64,000 nt of DNA, taken from assembly GCF_001632845.1 (NCBI RefSeq), contig NZ_CP011994.1, positions 868,001 to 932,000 on the forward strand. The letters run 5' to 3'. A program made the position numbers and the translations under genes. Numbering within the stretch: the stretch's first letter is position 1; each line of letters opens with the position of its first letter. The notes under the pieces are model-generated. The model saw only the letters and a list, made by a program, of their open reading frames with translations, was not told where the DNA came from and did no database searches. Positions 1 through 9,178 of this stretch are shown one piece after another. Origin of the DNA: Ectothiorhodospira sp. BSL-9 (GTDB lineage: Bacteria > Pseudomonadota > Gammaproteobacteria > Ectothiorhodospirales > Ectothiorhodospiraceae).

Positions 1-452
1 AGGGCATGGGCCGCCCCCACCGCCACATTATTGAAGATGCAGAACCCCATGGCCCGCGCCCGCTCCGCGTGATGCCCCGGCGGACGCACACTGCAAAAGG
101 CACTGCTGACCTCGCCGGACATCACCAGGTCCACCCCCAGAACCGCCGCACCTGCCGCCCGTCGGGCCGCCTGCAGGGTGTGCTCCGTCATCACCGTATC
201 ACCCTCGTCCAGGCACACCATGTCGTCCGGGCCGGGCGCCGACGATTCCACGTAGTCCACGTAATCCGCTGTATGCACCCGCAGCAACTGCTCACGCGTG
301 ACCAGCGGTGCATCATAATGGCTCAGCAGCATGCTGATCCCCGAAGCCAGCATTCGATCGTCAACGGCCGAAAGACGTTCGGGCACCTCTGGATGGTGGA
401 TGGCCACACGGTGCAAACTGCAATCATGATGCGTGATGAAGGCGATGGTCAT
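1..452 (-). CDS. Histone deacetylase family (AcuC-like) protein, 5' part only
   Basis: The reverse strand from 452 reads an N-terminus beginning MTIAFITHHDC, followed by HHPEVPERLSAV and a later RPPGHHAERARAMGFC segment with FNNVAVGAAHA. These are hallmarks of class II-like histone deacetylase/AcuC proteins: the PPGHHA motif carries the paired active-site histidines and the FNN segment follows it. In bacteria the family removes acetyl groups from protein lysines (for example acetyl-CoA synthetase in the Bacillus acu system) or from polyamines or acetoin-related substrates, so the substrate here is open. The reading frame leaves the window at base 1, so the zinc-binding Asp/His/Asp set cannot be checked. 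It is divergent from the acetyltransferase gene at 626, with 173 bases between the start codons. Confidence 0.85.
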   Translation of the reverse strand, partial: MTIAFITHHDCSLHRVAIHHPEVPERLSAVDDRMLASGISMLLSHYDAPLVTREQLLRVHTADYVDYVESSAPGPDDMVCLDEGDTVMTEHTLQAARRAAGAAVLGVDLVMSGEVSSAFCSVRPPGHHAERARAMGFCIFNNVAVGAAHA

Positions 453-625
453 GGGCGCGACTCCTTGGGCTTTTACCCATGGTAACGCGAAGCGCCAAAA
501 GACGAGATAGGCTTAAGCGATTTCGTTTGTTCGGGTCATGGGTCCCCAAGCGGTTTCGCCGCACCGCAGCATCACCCATACTATACTCAGAGAGAATCTC
601 TAAGGGGGCGATCAGCAGCACAATC
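453..625. promoter_or_regulatory. Divergent promoter region of deacetylase and acetyltransferase genes
   Basis: This 173-base gap separates two outward-facing genes and must hold both promoters. On the plus strand TATACT at 582-587 is a fair -10 element, but I see no convincing -35 at the right distance. AAGGGGG at 602-608 looks like a ribosome site yet lies 17 bases before the only in-frame ATG (626), which is longer than usual. No operator was recognised. Confidence 0.35.
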
Positions 626-3307
626 ATGGGACCACATTTCCTCAACCGAATTTTCGCACCACGCAGCATCGCCGTGATCGGTGCCACCGAACGACACAAT
701 GCCCTGGGCAGCCTGGTGTTTGCCAACCTGGTGGACGCCGGTTTCAAGGGCGAGTTGTATCCGGTGAACCCCAAGCACGACACCGTGCACGGACGCCGCT
801 GCTATCCCGATGTGGAGGCCATCGGCCGGCCCGTGGAACTGGTCGTGGTGGCCACCCCCGCACGCACCGTGCCCAACGTCCTGCGTCACTGTGGCGAACA
901 CGGCGTGCGCGGCGCAGTGGTGCTCTCCGCCGGTTTCAGTGAATCCGGGCGGGCCGGCAAGCGACTGGAAGAGGAGATCATGGAGATCTCCCGGGAATAC
1001 GACCTGCGTCTGATCGGCCCCAACTGTCTGGGCGTGATGCGGCCGGGGCGTGGCCTCAACGCCACCTTCAGCAAGAACAAGGCCCTGCCGGGGAATCTGG
1101 CATTGGTGTCCCAGTCCGGCGCCATCTGCACGGCCATCCTGGACTGGGCCGAGAGCCAGGAGATCGGCTTTTCCGCCGTGGCCTCCATGGGCGATGCCTC
1201 CGATGTGGATTTTGGCGACGTGCTCGATTATCTGGCTCTGGATCGGGAGACCCGCAGCATCCTGCTGTACGTGGAGGGTATTCACAACGCCCGACGCTTC
1301 ATGAGCGGCCTGCGTGCGGCGGCGCGCATGAAGCCGGTGATCGTCATCAAGTCCGGCCGCCATGCCGAAGGCTCCCGGGCAGCCATGTCCCATACCGGCT
1401 CCCTGGTGGGCGCCGACGATGTGTTCGACGCCGCCCTGGAGCGCGCCGGTGGCGTGCGCGCCATGACCATCCAGCAACTGTTCTCCGCGGCCCGCATCCT
1501 CTCCAGCGGTTACCGGGTGGAGGGCAACCGTCTGGCCATCATCACCAATGCCGGCGGTCCCGGCGTCATGGCCACCGACCGGGCCGTGGAACTGGACGTC
1601 AACATGGCCCGCTTCAGTACCGAGACCATGGACAAACTCAACAAGGCCCTGCCGGAGCAATGGTCCCATGGCAATCCCGTGGACATTCTGGGTGATGCCG
1701 ACGCGGAGCGCTTCGAAAACGCCATGACCGCGTGCCTGGAAGACAGCGGCGTGGACGCCTCCATCGTCATGCTCACCCCCCAGGCCATGACCGACCCCCT
1801 GGCCGTGGCCGAAGTGACCACCCGGGTCGCCAAAAAGGTGAAAAAACCCGTACTCGGATGCTGGATGGGGGACATCCAGGTGCGCGAAGGTCGTGAACAT
1901 CTCACCCGCGAGCGCCTGCCCCATTTCACCACCCCCGAGGCCTCGGTGGAGGGGTTCGCCTACCTGGCCGCACACAAGCGCAACCAGCGCCTTCTGCTGC
2001 AGGTGCCCAGCCCCCTCAGCGACCGCGGCCGCACCGACGTGCACGGCGCCCGGCTGATCATCGAAGGCGCCCTCTCCGAGGGCCGCAAGCTGCTCAGCAC
2101 CCTGGAGTCCAAGGCGGTGCTTTCGGCCTTCCGCATCCCGGTCACCCAGACCATGCGGGCCAACACCGCTGGCGAAGCCCTGGTGGCGGCAGGCACCGTG
2201 GGTTATCCGGTGGCCATGAAGATCGACTCTCCCGACATCACCCACAAGTCCGATGTGCAGGGCGTGCGCCTGAACATCGCCAGCGCCGAATCCGTGCGCA
2301 GCGCCTTCCAGACCATGGTGGAGGACGCCCGGCGTCTGAAGCCCGGGGCACGCATCAATGGGGTGACCCTGGAGCGCATGCACCAGAGCACCTACGGGCG
2401 CGAACTCATGGTGGGTGTGCTGCGCGATCCGGTGTTCGGGCCGGTGATCAGCTTCGGCTCCGGGGGCACCTCGGTGGAGGTCATCAAGGACCGGGCCGTG
2501 GCCCTGCCACCGCTCAACGAGGTGATCATCGAGGGCATGATCGCCCGCACCAAGGTGGCCAAACTGCTCAAGGAGTTCCGCAACATGCCGGCGGTGGACG
2601 AGCAGGCCCTGGAGCAGGTGCTGCTGCGGGTCTCGGAGATGGTCTGCGAACTGCCGGAGATCCAGGAGATGGACATCAACCCGCTGATCGCCGACGAACG
2701 CGGCCTGGCGGCGGTGGATGCCCGCATCACCGTGAACTTCCCGCCGGTGATGCCGGATCGCTATGCTCACATGGCCATCCATCCCTACCCGGCCCATCTG
2801 GTCAACCAGTGGCAGTTGCCCGACGGCACCAATCTGACCATCCGGCCGATCCGGCCCGAGGACGCCAGGATCGAACAGGAGTTCGTGCGCAACCTCTCGG
2901 CGGAATCCCGGTACTACCGCTTCATGCAGGCGGTACACGAACTCACCCCGCATATGCTGGTGCGTTTCACACAGATCGATTACGACCGGGAGATGGCCCT
3001 GATCGCCGTGCAGGAACGCCCGGACGGCTCCGAGTTGCAGGTGGCCGTGGCCCGTTACACCGCCAACCCGGACCAGCAAAGTTGCGAGTTCGCCCTGGCG
3101 GTGGCCGACGAATGGCAGGGCCGGGGCGTGGGCTCACACCTGATGAACGAACTCATGGACGTGGCCCGCACCCGTGGCCTGCGCACCATGGAGGGCGATG
3201 TCCTCGCCCAGAACACCAACATGATGGCCCTGATGCACCGCCTGGGCTTCAGCTCCCGCAACAGCCGGGAGGACGAGGGCATCAAGCTGGTGACCAAGCG
3301 GCTGTAG
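626..3307 (+). CDS. patZ: Protein lysine acetyltransferase, ADP-forming acyl-CoA synthetase-like (PatZ/Pat)
   Basis: An 893-residue protein with the domain order of enterobacterial PatZ (YfiQ): a CoA-binding Rossmann domain near the N-terminus (FAPRSIAVIGAT), a succinyl-CoA-ligase-like region (GPNCLGVMRPG, LVSQSGAI), an ATP-grasp part from about residue 480 to 710 (GYPVAMKIDSPDITHKSD), and a C-terminal GNAT domain from about 735 (LTIRPIRPEDA; acetyl-CoA loop EWQGRGVGSHL). Such enzymes acetylate lysines of metabolic enzymes, notably acetyl-CoA synthetase. The NDP-forming synthetase half is typically a non-catalytic acetyl-CoA sensor in this group. The start is the ATG at 626; an upstream in-frame extension of 49 codons has no family similarity. 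The divergent neighbour is a deacetylase, which fits reversible acetylation. Confidence 0.9.
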   Translation: MGPHFLNRIFAPRSIAVIGATERHNALGSLVFANLVDAGFKGELYPVNPKHDTVHGRRCYPDVEAIGRPVELVVVATPARTVPNVLRHCGEHGVRGAVVLSAGFSESGRAGKRLEEEIMEISREYDLRLIGPNCLGVMRPGRGLNATFSKNKALPGNLALVSQSGAICTAILDWAESQEIGFSAVASMGDASDVDFGDVLDYLALDRETRSILLYVEGIHNARRFMSGLRAAARMKPVIVIKSGRHAEGSRAAMSHTGSLVGADDVFDAALERAGGVRAMTIQQLFSAARILSSGYRVEGNRLAIITNAGGPGVMATDRAVELDVNMARFSTETMDKLNKALPEQWSHGNPVDILGDADAERFENAMTACLEDSGVDASIVMLTPQAMTDPLAVAEVTTRVAKKVKKPVLGCWMGDIQVREGREHLTRERLPHFTTPEASVEGFAYLAAHKRNQRLLLQVPSPLSDRGRTDVHGARLIIEGALSEGRKLLSTLESKAVLSAFRIPVTQTMRANTAGEALVAAGTVGYPVAMKIDSPDITHKSDVQGVRLNIASAESVRSAFQTMVEDARRLKPGARINGVTLERMHQSTYGRELMVGVLRDPVFGPVISFGSGGTSVEVIKDRAVALPPLNEVIIEGMIARTKVAKLLKEFRNMPAVDEQALEQVLLRVSEMVCELPEIQEMDINPLIADERGLAAVDARITVNFPPVMPDRYAHMAIHPYPAHLVNQWQLPDGTNLTIRPIRPEDARIEQEFVRNLSAESRYYRFMQAVHELTPHMLVRFTQIDYDREMALIAVQERPDGSELQVAVARYTANPDQQSCEFALAVADEWQGRGVGSHLMNELMDVARTRGLRTMEGDVLAQNTNMMALMHRLGFSSRNSREDEGIKLVTKRL

Positions 3308-6300
3308 GGAACGGTGCCCGCCGCCCCCCTGGGGGGAAGGAAGTTATAACCCCTCTCCCCCCGGGGAGAGGGGTTGGGGTGAGGGTACGAAACCCCGAAC
3401 AACACAGCATAAAACAGCGGCACCGCCAACAACGTCAGCAATGATGCCAGCGCCAGACCGAACATGATGGCAATGGCCATGGGCGCCCAGAAGGGCCCGG
3501 ACAACGCCAGCGGCAGCATCCCCAGCACCGTGGTGGCCGCCGCCAGCAGCACCGGTCGTACGCGGCTCACCGCCGCCTCCACCAGGGCAGCGTGGGCATC
3601 GTCGGATCGCTCCATCTCCAGATCCACCTGCTCCACCATGACGATGGCGTTCTTGATGATCATCCCCGACAGGCTCATCACCCCCAGCAGGGCCATGAAG
3701 CCAAAGGGCTGCTTGAACAGCAGAAGGCCCGCGCTCACCCCCACCACGCCCAGGGGAACGGTCAGCAGGATGATCAGCGATCGCCGGTAACTGTTGAACT
3801 GGGCCATCAGCACCAGGGCCATCAACCCCAGCACCACCGGCACCGGCTGCAACACACCCCGCTGCGCCTCCAGGGATTTCACCGGCTCACCGTCCCATTC
3901 GATACGGTAGCCTGATGGCAGATCCAGATCTCTGGCCCGCTGCCGAAGATCACGCAGCACCTCATGAGCAATGGCCCCCGGCACGAGATCCATCTGCAGG
4001 GTCACACTGCGTTCACGGTCCATGCGCCAGATGGAGGCGTCATCCCACACCACCGACACATCGGCCACCTGCAACAGTGGCACCGGTCGGTGACCTTCCT
4101 CGGGCCAGATCACCATGGTCTCCACCTGCGTGGGATCGGTGCGATCCTCCAGGGGGAAACGCCACTTGATGGGAATGCGCTTGTCATCCTCGATATAGAC
4201 CCCGATGGGCTGTCCGGCAAAGGCGGTGGCCAGCGCCTCAGAGATGGCGGCACTGGAAACATTGGCCCGACGGGCCCGCTCCTGATCCACATCCACCTGG
4301 ATCTGCGGCGTCCTGTTGCGCCAGTCCAGGCGCACATGATCCAGGCGGGGATCGCCCGCCAGTATCTCCCGCCCCTGCTCGGCCACGGCCCGCAGGGTGT
4401 CGCGCTCCGGACCGATGATGCGCATCTCGATGGGATAGCGCACCGGATCCCCCAACTGCATGGGCCGCACCCGGGGCTGGGCATCCGGGAAGCGCTGATC
4501 CATGAAACGCCGGGTGGCCACCATCATGGTATCCAGGTCTTCCACGGCCTTCAGGTTCACCAGGATCTGCCCGAAGGCCGCATTGGGGTGTTCGGGCAGC
4601 ATGGGCAGATAGAAACGCGGCGCCCCCTCACCGATGAAGGCCGTGGCGGCTTCCACCTCGTCCCGCCCCTGCAGCCAATCCTCGATAACCGCCATGTCTT
4701 CGGATGTCTGACTGATGCGACTGCCCTCCGGCAGCCAGTAATCCACCATGAACTGGGCCCGTTGCGCGGGCGGGAAGAAGATCTGCGGCACCAGCATGAA
4801 GCCGATCAGGGAGAGCACCAGCAGTCCGACGATGACCCCCAGGCTGGCGCGACGCCAGTGCAGCACGCCACCCAGCAGGCGGCGAAAGCCCCGATACAGG
4901 CGCCCCCCATAGGGGTCATCGCCCTCGCTGCCCTTGGCCGGTGACTTGAGCCAGCGATGACACATGACCGGTGTGACGGTAATGGCCAGCACCCAACTGA
5001 GCAGCAGGGAGAAACCCACCACCCAGAACAGGGAGCGAGTGAACTCCCCGGTGGCGGTATCGGTGAGGGCGATGGGCGAGAAGGCCAGCACGGCGATCAG
5101 GGTGGCGGAGAACAACGGCCAGGCGGTCTCGCTCACCGCCTCCTGGGCCGCCTGTAGGCGATCCATGCCCCGCTGCATCTTCACAAAGGTCAGCTCCGCC
5201 ACCACGATGGCATTGTCCACCATCATGCCCAGCACGATCACCAGCGCCCCCAACGAGACCCGATGCAGGTCGATGCCCGTGCCCCACATGACGATGAAGG
5301 TGGCCAGAATGGTGAACGGCACGCCGGCACCGACGATCAGGCCCGTGCGCAGCCCCAGGGCGATGAGCAACACGGCGATGACGATCACCACCGCCGTGAC
5401 CAGGTTGATCATGAACTCGCCCACCGCCGCCTCCACCTCGCGGGGCTGGTTGGCAATGATGCCGAAGGACATTCCCACGGGCAGGCTGGGTTCGATCCGC
5501 GCCAGGCTCTCGCTGATCCGCTCCCCAAGATCCACCACATTCACACCCTGTGTGGGTACGATGCCGATGGCCAGGGCGTCCTGCCCATCATGGCGAAGCA
5601 GGGCCTGGGGCGGGTCCGAGAAGCCTCGGCGCACCTCGGCGAAATCGCGCAGATACACCAGGTTGCCGGTGGCCGGACTGCGGATGGAGAGACTGCGGAT
5701 CTCCTCCAGGGACTCGAACACGCCACTGGCAAAGATGCGCACCTGCCGAGGGCCCATCTCCACGAACCCTGCCGGCTCCACCACGTTCTGTCGATTCAGG
5801 GCCTGCACCACCTGATGGGGGGTGAGGCCCATCTCGGCAATCTTCTCCCGGGAGGTCTCCACGAAGACCCGCTCCCCCTGCTGCCCGAACAGCTCCACCT
5901 TGGCCACGCCGGGCACCCGAAGCAGTTCCCGGCGCACGTTGTCGGTCACCCGGTCGAGCACGTCATAGCCGTAGCCCTCACCACTGAGGGCGATGAGCAA
6001 GGCGAAGACATCGCCGTAATCGTCGTCCACGAAGGGCCCTCGCACCCCATCCGGGAGCTCGCGGGCAGCCTCATTCACCTTGTGGCGCAGCTCATCCCAG
6101 ATCTGCCGCAGTGATTCCGGATCGTGGCTCTCCTGAATGTCCACGAAGATCACCGACACCCCGTCCCGGCTATGGGACTGCACCTGATCCAGTTCGCCCA
6201 GCTGCTGGATCTTGAGTTCAATGCGCTCGGTCACCTCCTGCTCCACGCGCACCGCCCGGGCACCCGGGTATTCGGTGTAGACCACCGCCGTGCGCACGGT

Positions 6301-6420
6301 GAACTCCGGGTCCTCGAGCTGGCCCAGCTGGATGTAGCTGAAAATGCCCACGAACACGATCAGGGCCACCATGAAGCCCATCAGGCGGCCCCACTGGATG
6401 GCCCATACGGCGGCATTCAT
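3055..6420 (-). CDS. RND-family efflux pump inner-membrane permease (AcrB/MexB superfamily)
   Basis: The protein has the two-fold RND layout: first membrane segment at residues 13-33, a large periplasmic porter loop, a cluster of helices around residues 330-520 including the proton-relay region (GMMVDNAIVVAE), then a second loop and helix cluster (residues about 860-1010, with GMIIKNAIVMVEQ). It would export amphiphilic compounds together with the adaptor encoded just upstream, whose stop overlaps this ATG by four bases. The closest group is probably the heavy-metal-unlike HAE family of about 1,020 residues. The open frame is 1,121 residues: the family sequence ends near residue 1010 at about base 3390, and the last 111 residues are translated palindromic repeat plus antisense of the acetyltransferase gene. 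No outer-membrane channel gene is adjacent. Confidence 0.9.
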   Translation of the reverse strand: MNAAVWAIQWGRLMGFMVALIVFVGIFSYIQLGQLEDPEFTVRTAVVYTEYPGARAVRVEQEVTERIELKIQQLGELDQVQSHSRDGVSVIFVDIQESHDPESLRQIWDELRHKVNEAARELPDGVRGPFVDDDYGDVFALLIALSGEGYGYDVLDRVTDNVRRELLRVPGVAKVELFGQQGERVFVETSREKIAEMGLTPHQVVQALNRQNVVEPAGFVEMGPRQVRIFASGVFESLEEIRSLSIRSPATGNLVYLRDFAEVRRGFSDPPQALLRHDGQDALAIGIVPTQGVNVVDLGERISESLARIEPSLPVGMSFGIIANQPREVEAAVGEFMINLVTAVVIVIAVLLIALGLRTGLIVGAGVPFTILATFIVMWGTGIDLHRVSLGALVIVLGMMVDNAIVVAELTFVKMQRGMDRLQAAQEAVSETAWPLFSATLIAVLAFSPIALTDTATGEFTRSLFWVVGFSLLLSWVLAITVTPVMCHRWLKSPAKGSEGDDPYGGRLYRGFRRLLGGVLHWRRASLGVIVGLLVLSLIGFMLVPQIFFPPAQRAQFMVDYWLPEGSRISQTSEDMAVIEDWLQGRDEVEAATAFIGEGAPRFYLPMLPEHPNAAFGQILVNLKAVEDLDTMMVATRRFMDQRFPDAQPRVRPMQLGDPVRYPIEMRIIGPERDTLRAVAEQGREILAGDPRLDHVRLDWRNRTPQIQVDVDQERARRANVSSAAISEALATAFAGQPIGVYIEDDKRIPIKWRFPLEDRTDPTQVETMVIWPEEGHRPVPLLQVADVSVVWDDASIWRMDRERSVTLQMDLVPGAIAHEVLRDLRQRARDLDLPSGYRIEWDGEPVKSLEAQRGVLQPVPVVLGLMALVLMAQFNSYRRSLIILLTVPLGVVGVSAGLLLFKQPFGFMALLGVMSLSGMIIKNAIVMVEQVDLEMERSDDAHAALVEAAVSRVRPVLLAAATTVLGMLPLALSGPFWAPMAIAIMFGLALASLLTLLAVPLFYAVLFGVSYPHPNPSPRGERGYNFLPPRGAAGTVPYSRLVTSLMPSSSRLLRELKPRRCIRAIMLVFWARTSPSMVRRPRVRATSMSSFIRCEPTPRPCHSSATARANSQLCWSGLAV
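3348..3388. repeat. Intergenic palindromic repeat (CCCTCTCCCC/GGGGAGAGGG type)
   Basis: A 13-base perfect inverted repeat, AACCCCTCTCCCC at 3348-3360 and its complement at 3363-3375, is separated by only two bases and followed by TTGGGGTGAGGGTA-like sequence. This motif recurs between genes in many proteobacteria. It lies where the acetyltransferase and RND pump genes converge, and a smaller CCCCCC-T-GGGGGG palindrome sits at 3324-3336. No U-tract follows, so a classical terminator is not supported, although the hairpin could shield transcript ends. It is read through by the open frame of the RND pump gene. Confidence 0.75.
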
Positions 6421-7553
6421 CGGCGTGCACCCCGCATCTCATCCTCGGTGAGCACCCGTACCGTCTGGCCCTCGCGCAGGTGCTGCACGCCGGCAGTGAC
6501 CACCTGCTGACCGGCGCGCAGGTCACCCAGGACGCGCACCCCATCCCGCTCCAGCGGGCCCAGGCTCACCGGGCGGCGCGTCACCGTCTCGCCGGCCTCG
6601 TCCAGTACCCAGATGTGGGGCTGGCCATCGTGGTCGAATACCGCGGTCATGGGCACGTGGAAATAGCCCTGTTCGTCGGCCTCGGGCAATCCTGCCCGGA
6701 AATCCAGGCGGGCGGTCATGCCGGGCAGGATGCGCTGGTCCGGGTTGTCCACCACGATGCGTACCGGATAGGTCTGGGTGTCCTCGTCCACGTCCACCCC
6801 CACGGCCCGCACCCGGCCCGTGTAACGGCGGCCCAGGGCGGCGAAATGCACATCCACGGCGGTGAGCCGGTCCCGGTGCACCACCAGGGTCTCGGGCATG
6901 CCCACCCGCAATTCGATCTCATCCAGGTCATCCAGCACAAAGACCACCCGCTCCGGGCTGGCCTGCTCGTGGGGTTCGATGTTGCGGCGGGCCACATGGG
7001 CGTCGAAGGGTGCCCTCAACACCGTGTCCTCCAGAGCAGCCCGGGCGGTGGACAGGCCCTCGCGGGCCGCATCCCGCTGGCCCTGGGCCTGTCGGAAGGC
7101 GGAACGCAGACTATCGAAATCGGCGCGACTGATGGTTCCGTCGCGCACCAGATCCTGGCCGCGCCGGTAATTCACCTCGGCCTCCTCCAGTTGGCCTTCG
7201 GCAGCCTCCAGCTGGCCCTCCAGTTCACGCACCTTGAGGCGGTAATCCCGGTCATCCAGCCGAGCCAGCACATCATCCTTCATCACCCGGTCGCCCAGGT
7301 CGGCATGCACCAGGGCCACCTGGCCGGACACCCTGAAGGCCAGGGCCGTGCGCTCAGCGGCCTCGGCCCGGGCACTGAAGGTGCGGGAGGTCATGTCCTC
7401 GGGGGGCTCAAGGGTGAGGGCCAGGACCGGACGTTCGGGCGGATCCTCGCGCATCTCCGGGGGCTGGTCACAGGCACCGAGCAGCAAAGTGACGGCGAGC
7501 ACCAGTAGCAGGAGCCCGATGGCCCCCCTGGGAGGCGTGGCGTGGTTGGGCAT
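6417..7553 (-). CDS. RND efflux periplasmic adaptor (membrane fusion protein), lipoprotein
   Basis: A 378-residue adaptor starting at the ATG at 7553, preceded by AAAGGA at good spacing; a longer open frame upstream lacks support. A hydrophobic signal ends in a lipobox LLGAC, so the protein should be anchored to the outer face of the inner membrane. A lipoyl/barrel-sandwich half (GQVALVHADLGDRVMKDD), a long helical hairpin (residues about 105-165, coiled coil) and the returning lipoyl half (VLRAPFDAHVARRNI) follow, then beta-barrel and membrane-proximal domains ending with LREGQTVRVL. It bridges the permease encoded next in the operon to an outer-membrane channel encoded elsewhere. Confidence 0.9.
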   Translation of the reverse strand: MPNHATPPRGAIGLLLLVLAVTLLLGACDQPPEMREDPPERPVLALTLEPPEDMTSRTFSARAEAAERTALAFRVSGQVALVHADLGDRVMKDDVLARLDDRDYRLKVRELEGQLEAAEGQLEEAEVNYRRGQDLVRDGTISRADFDSLRSAFRQAQGQRDAAREGLSTARAALEDTVLRAPFDAHVARRNIEPHEQASPERVVFVLDDLDEIELRVGMPETLVVHRDRLTAVDVHFAALGRRYTGRVRAVGVDVDEDTQTYPVRIVVDNPDQRILPGMTARLDFRAGLPEADEQGYFHVPMTAVFDHDGQPHIWVLDEAGETVTRRPVSLGPLERDGVRVLGDLRAGQQVVTAGVQHLREGQTVRVLTEDEMRGARR

Positions 7554-7626
7554 GGGTCGTTTCCTTTCTTGCTGCACCACAGTGTAACGAGGCATGGTGT
7601 TGTCAGGCCATCCTGGTCGTTGCGCC

Positions 7627-7660
7627 ACCTTCGCGGCCGGGGGCCGCTCCCACAGGGAGC
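7627..7660. repeat. REP-like element
   Basis: The sequence CCTTCGCGGCCGGGGGCCGCTCCCACAGGG-like (stem GCGGCC at 7633-7638, GGCCGC at 7642-7647, loop GGG, followed by TCCCACAGG) closely resembles the TTCGCGG...CCGCTCCCACA REP elements known from Pseudomonas and relatives. It sits between divergent genes, a usual place for REPs. Only one copy was seen in this window. Confidence 0.6.
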
Positions 7661-7751
7661 GTGTGGCCTTGCGGTAACGGGGCGCACATTTTTTCGGGAT
7701 AGCTGATAATTCTCACTGACGCATTCATCAGAAAGCGCTAATGTGGGCATC

Positions 7752-8147
7752 ATGAAGATAAATCGTTCAATACTGTTTGTGTGCCTGATGCCGGTGCTGG
7801 TGGCCGTGACCCTGCTGGGCTCCGGTTGCCGCCACGATCAGGGCGCGTCCATGCCAGACCGCACCCTGATCGTCCATGTTCAGAACCGCACCTCCGAGAC
7901 CATCCCCAAAGTGGAGATCGGTTATGCCAATGTGGATACCCAGCAGACCACCACGCTCCTGCAACTGGAAGCAGGAAAGACCCGCACCATCGTGCTGAAC
8001 CACGAACCTGGCCTGGGTTACAACGTGGAGGCCCATCTGGGGAATGGCAATGTGCTGGAGATCTGCGGGGGTCGCCATCGGGAGAGCCGGGTGATGCGCG
8101 AAGTGATCACTCAGGAGTCGATCCTGTCGGGGATTGGCAAGCCTTGA
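7752..8147 (+). CDS. Small predicted lipoprotein of unknown function
   Basis: A 131-residue product starting at the ATG at 7752 (a GTG three codons earlier is possible). The N-terminus is a typical type II signal: a Lys/Asn/Arg-bearing start, a hydrophobic core, then the lipobox LLGSGC, so the mature protein of about 107 residues is probably lipidated. The mature part begins polar (RHDQGASMPDR) and contains a beta-rich domain (TLIVHVQNRTSETIPKVEIG) ending near the C-terminal GIGKP. I do not recognise a family. It stands alone between the divergent efflux adaptor and the convergent reductase, so the context gives no clear role. Confidence 0.7.
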   Translation: MKINRSILFVCLMPVLVAVTLLGSGCRHDQGASMPDRTLIVHVQNRTSETIPKVEIGYANVDTQQTTTLLQLEAGKTRTIVLNHEPGLGYNVEAHLGNGNVLEICGGRHRESRVMREVITQESILSGIGKP

Positions 8148-8171
8148 GGACTTGAGCCTGGATTCCAGGGA

Positions 8172-9176
8172 TTATCGCTGAAGATCCACCAGGATTCGCC
8201 CGTGTACATCCCCCGCCAGCATGCGCTTGCTGGCTGATTCCAGACCCGCCAGCCCGATCTCCTCGGTGACGATGTCATCCAGGTGGGGAATGGCCCAGTC
8301 ACTGGCCAGACGTGTCCAGACGGCCGCGCGGCGCTCCGTGGGATAGTTGCTGGAACTCACCCCAAGCAGGGAGACACCCCGCAGGATGAAGGGCATCACG
8401 GTGGTGCGCAGTTCCGCGCCGCCTGCCAGCCCGATGGTAACGATATTGCCCCACTCATCCACCGTGCGGGTGAGCCAGCCCAGGATCTCGCCGCCGACGG
8501 TATCCACCGCCCCCGCCCAGCGGGCCGTCTCCAATGGGCGCCAGCCCTGCGAGAGACCACGACGATCCATCGCCTTCACCGCGCCCAGGGACTTGAGCCA
8601 GTCATGCCGGCGGGTCTTGCCGGACAGGGCCACCACCTCGTAGCCCTGGGCGGCCAGCAGGCTCACGGCAAGGGAACCCACGCCGCCACTGGCCCCCGTG
8701 ACCAGGATGGGCCCCATGCCCGGGTCCTGATCGTTGGCGCGCAGGCGCTGCAGGGCCAGGGCGGCGGTGAAGCCGGCGGTGCCCAGGATCATGGATTGCC
8801 GAAGGTCCAGCCCCTTGGGCATGGGCACCACCCAGTCGGCGGGCACGCGGATGCGACCGGCAAAGCCGCCATGGTGGATCTCGCCCAGGCCACAACCGGT
8901 GACCAGCACGGGATCTCCGGCCTTGAAACCGCTGTCCTCGGCGGCACAGAGCACCTCACCGGCAGCATCAATGCCACCCACAAGGGGCGAGCGCCGCAGT
9001 ACCCGACCGCTGCCGGTGATGCCCAGGGCGTCCTTGTAGTTGAGCGAGGAGTAACGGACCGCCACCTCCACGGCCCCATCCATCAGCTCCGACGGTTCCA
9101 TGTCCGTGAGTCTGACACGATGGGATCCAAGGACCTCGTCACGGATCAGCAGGGCTGGGAAGGTGGAGGTCATCAC
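8172..9176 (-). CDS. acuI: AcuI/YhdH-type NADPH-dependent acrylyl-CoA reductase (zinc-free MDR family)
   Basis: A 334-residue medium-chain dehydrogenase/reductase. The segment VRYSSLNYKDALGITG is the signature start of the YhdH/AcuI group, and GASGGVGSLAVSLLAAQGY is the NADPH-binding glycine motif. The cysteine and histidine set of zinc alcohol dehydrogenases is absent. AcuI reduces toxic acryloyl-CoA to propanoyl-CoA, for example in 3-hydroxypropionate or DMSP catabolism, which occurs in phototrophic bacteria. It ends three bases from the start region of the FadL porin gene's stop, in the same direction as the lipid-uptake genes upstream, so shared transcription is possible. Confidence 0.85.
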   Translation of the reverse strand: MMTSTFPALLIRDEVLGSHRVRLTDMEPSELMDGAVEVAVRYSSLNYKDALGITGSGRVLRRSPLVGGIDAAGEVLCAAEDSGFKAGDPVLVTGCGLGEIHHGGFAGRIRVPADWVVPMPKGLDLRQSMILGTAGFTAALALQRLRANDQDPGMGPILVTGASGGVGSLAVSLLAAQGYEVVALSGKTRRHDWLKSLGAVKAMDRRGLSQGWRPLETARWAGAVDTVGGEILGWLTRTVDEWGNIVTIGLAGGAELRTTVMPFILRGVSLLGVSSSNYPTERRAAVWTRLASDWAIPHLDDIVTEEIGLAGLESASKRMLAGDVHGRILVDLQR

Positions 9177-9178
9177 GC

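Noticed and set aside
587-3079. 830-residue minus-strand open frame opposite the acetyltransferase gene
   Set aside because: His/Gly-rich translation typical of antisense reading of high-GC coding DNA; the plus-strand protein has clear family motifs over the whole length.
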